Assembly (NCBI RefSeq): GCF_000406105.1
Contig: NZ_CM001974.1
Location: forward strand, 306,400 to 323,471
Length of the DNA stretch: 17,072 bases
Reading direction: 5' to 3'
From: Dickeya chrysanthemi NCPPB 402
GTDB taxonomy: Bacteria > Pseudomonadota > Gammaproteobacteria > Enterobacterales > Enterobacteriaceae
The position numbers and the translations under genes were made by a program. A model generated the notes under the pieces. It was not told where the DNA came from, did no database searches, and was given only the letters and a program-made list of their open reading frames with translations. Positions 16,006 through 17,072 of this stretch are shown in pieces; position 1 is the first letter of the stretch, and every line of letters begins with the position of its first letter.

Positions 16006-16292
16006 GCGTGGCAACGCGCGATGGGCGGGGGAACCGGTGAAAAGGTATCCTGTGTTCCCCGCGAACAGTGTTGTTCATGAATGCCGTTCTTCATACACAG
16101 TGTTCTTCGTAAGTAGTGTTCTTCGTAAACACAATGTTCTTCGTAGACACCATGTTCTTCGTAAACACCGTGTTCTTCGTAAACATAGTGTTTTTCGTAA
16201 ACATAGTGTTCCCCAACAGAGTGGCTGTACAGGCGTGCCGTCAATGGCCGAACCCGGCAGCGGAATGCAGACTTGATGGTTTGGAGAAACGC
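16006..16292. other. dam-rpe intergenic region (287 nt)
   Basis: Most of this gap is the tandem array (16053-16224). Before it, 47 nt follow the dam stop without clear signals. After it, about 68 nt lead to the rpe ribosome site. In E. coli dam and rpe are separated by a very short gap (from memory), so the length itself is unusual. I see no convincing promoter or terminator here. Confidence 0.6.
16053..16224. repeat. Tandem array of 16-bp and 18-bp units between dam and rpe
   Basis: Ten contiguous units without spacers. Four 16-bp units come first (16053, 16069, 16085, 16101), then five 18-bp units (16117, 16135, 16153, 16171, 16189), then a degenerate last unit (16207-16224). The 18-bp consensus is TGTTCTTCGTAAACA plus three variable bases; differences between copies are few. 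The outer units resemble each other: TGTTCCCC then GCG then AACAG at 16053-16068, and TGTTCCCC then AACAG at 16207-16219. Each unit has short TGTT/AACA inverted arms; the first has perfect 5-bp arms (TGTTC/GAACA). Its function is unknown to me. Confidence 0.85.
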
Positions 16293-16970
16293 ATGAAACC
16301 GTTTTTAATCGCCCCGTCTATTTTGTCGGCTGACTTTGCCCGTCTTGGCGAGGACACCGCGCGCGCGCTGGCTGCCGGGGCGGATGTCGTTCACTTTGAT
16401 GTGATGGATAACCACTACGTTCCCAATCTGACGATTGGCCCGCTGGTGCTGAAATCCTTACGCAATTACGGCATCACCGCGCCGGTGGATGTGCATCTGA
16501 TGGTCAAACCGGTGGACAGACTGATACCTGATTTTGCCGAAGCGGGAGCCAGCTTCATTACGTTTCATCCCGAGGCATCCGAGCATGTCGACCGTACGTT
16601 GCAACTGATCAAGGATCATGGTTGTAAAGCCGGACTGGTGTTTAACCCCGCTACATCGTTGAGTTATCTTGATTATGTGATGGATAAGCTGGATATCATT
16701 CTGCTGATGTCGGTGAATCCGGGCTTTGGCGGCCAGTCGTTTATTCCATCAACGCTGGATAAGCTACGTCAGGTGCGTCGGCGGATTGATGAAAGCGGTT
16801 ATGACATCCGCCTTGAAGTGGATGGCGGCGTCAAAGTGGATAACATCGCCCAGATTGCGGCTGCCGGCGCCGACATGTTCGTGGCCGGTTCGGCAATTTT
16901 CGGCCAGCCGGATTATCGTGCGGTGATTGACCGTATGCGGCAGGAACTGAAGGCGGTGCGTCATGACTGA
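16293..16970 (+). CDS. rpe: Ribulose-phosphate 3-epimerase
   Basis: Interconverts ribulose 5-phosphate and xylulose 5-phosphate in the pentose phosphate pathway. A (beta/alpha)8 barrel of 225 residues, equal in length to E. coli Rpe. Metal and catalytic residues are in place: S9 (APSILSADF), H34 and D36 (VVHFDVMD), H68 (VDVHLMVKP), the phosphate-binding NPGFGGQSF (142-150) and D177 (LEVDGGV). ATG at 16293 has GGAG 7 nt upstream and matches the family start [14 protein letters not shown]. The frame stays open upstream through the repeat array, but that extension is not family-like. The stop overlaps gph by 8 nt. Confidence 0.96.
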   Translation: MKPFLIAPSILSADFARLGEDTARALAAGADVVHFDVMDNHYVPNLTIGPLVLKSLRNYGITAPVDVHLMVKPVDRLIPDFAEAGASFITFHPEASEHVDRTLQLIKDHGCKAGLVFNPATSLSYLDYVMDKLDIILLMSVNPGFGGQSFIPSTLDKLRQVRRRIDESGYDIRLEVDGGVKVDNIAQIAAAGADMFVAGSAIFGQPDYRAVIDRMRQELKAVRHD

Positions 16971-17072
16971 TTTTGCTGCGATTCGTGGGTTGGCGTTTGA
17001 TCTGGATGGTACGCTGGTCAATAGTGCGCCGGGGCTGGCTAAAGCCGTGGATATGACATTAGGTGCGTTGTC
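16963..17072 (+). CDS. gph: Phosphoglycolate phosphatase, N-terminal part (cut by window edge)
   Basis: The first 36 codons of a HAD phosphatase that dephosphorylates 2-phosphoglycolate, a product of DNA 3'-end repair. The reading [20 protein letters not shown] contains HAD motif I with D13 and D15, and [12 protein letters not shown] follows, matching E. coli Gph closely. ATG at 16963 overlaps the end of rpe by 8 nt (ATGACTGA), so the two are translationally linked. Everything beyond residue 36 lies outside the window. Confidence 0.93.
   Translation, partial: MTDFAAIRGLAFDLDGTLVNSAPGLAKAVDMTLGAL

Noticed and set aside
16053..16224. CRISPR-like array between dam and rpe
   Set aside because: Units are 16-18 bp and contiguous with no unique spacers, and no cas genes are nearby.
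15990..16244. Minus-strand frame with [12 protein letters not shown] hexapeptide repeats
   Set aside because: It results from the 18-bp period being divisible by three; it overlaps the end of dam, has no clear ribosome site and no known domain.

Overview
The window is core chromosome of a soft-rot Enterobacterales bacterium, most likely Dickeya or a close relative. All 17 genes have clear E. coli counterparts of nearly equal length and in the same neighbourhood order. The DNA is moderately GC-rich, and one intergenic repeat carries the core of an ERIC element, which is typical of enterobacteria. The genus is my inference; no sequence search was possible.

Left part, mostly minus strand (1-3964): igaA - yrfG - hslR - hslO (the last cut by the window edge). 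This is the envelope-stress regulator of the Rcs phosphorelay, a HAD nucleotidase and the heat-shock pair Hsp15/Hsp33. yrfG and hslR overlap by 4 nt. A 211-bp element with inverted termini separates hslR from hslO. A 421-nt divergent region leads to nudE (Nudix hydrolase, plus strand). nudE and mrcA (PBP1a, minus strand) converge on a gap that holds an ERIC copy and a bidirectional terminator.

Centre (8131-11775): hofM-N-O-P-Q on the plus strand, divergent from mrcA. These are the PilM-PilN-PilO-PilP-PilQ counterparts: an envelope-spanning assembly and secretin linked to DNA uptake or type IV pilus-like function. No pilin, motor ATPase or prepilin peptidase lies in the window.

Right part, plus strand (12240-17072): aroK - aroB - damX - dam - rpe - gph (cut by the edge). 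It covers two shikimate-pathway steps, the SPOR-domain division protein, the GATC adenine methylase, ribulose-phosphate epimerase and phosphoglycolate phosphatase. Readable promoters precede aroK and damX, and a strong hairpin follows aroB.

The gene content is ordinary. The unusual material is intergenic: (1) a tandem array of 16- and 18-bp units between dam and rpe, which has similar outer units at its two ends; (2) a TIR-bounded hairpin element abutting the hslR stop codon; (3) an ERIC copy with a large internal insertion; and (4) a second copy that keeps the ERIC termini and part of the insertion but lacks the ERIC core. I found no phage, CRISPR, toxin-antitoxin, defence or biosynthetic system, and no tRNA or rRNA.
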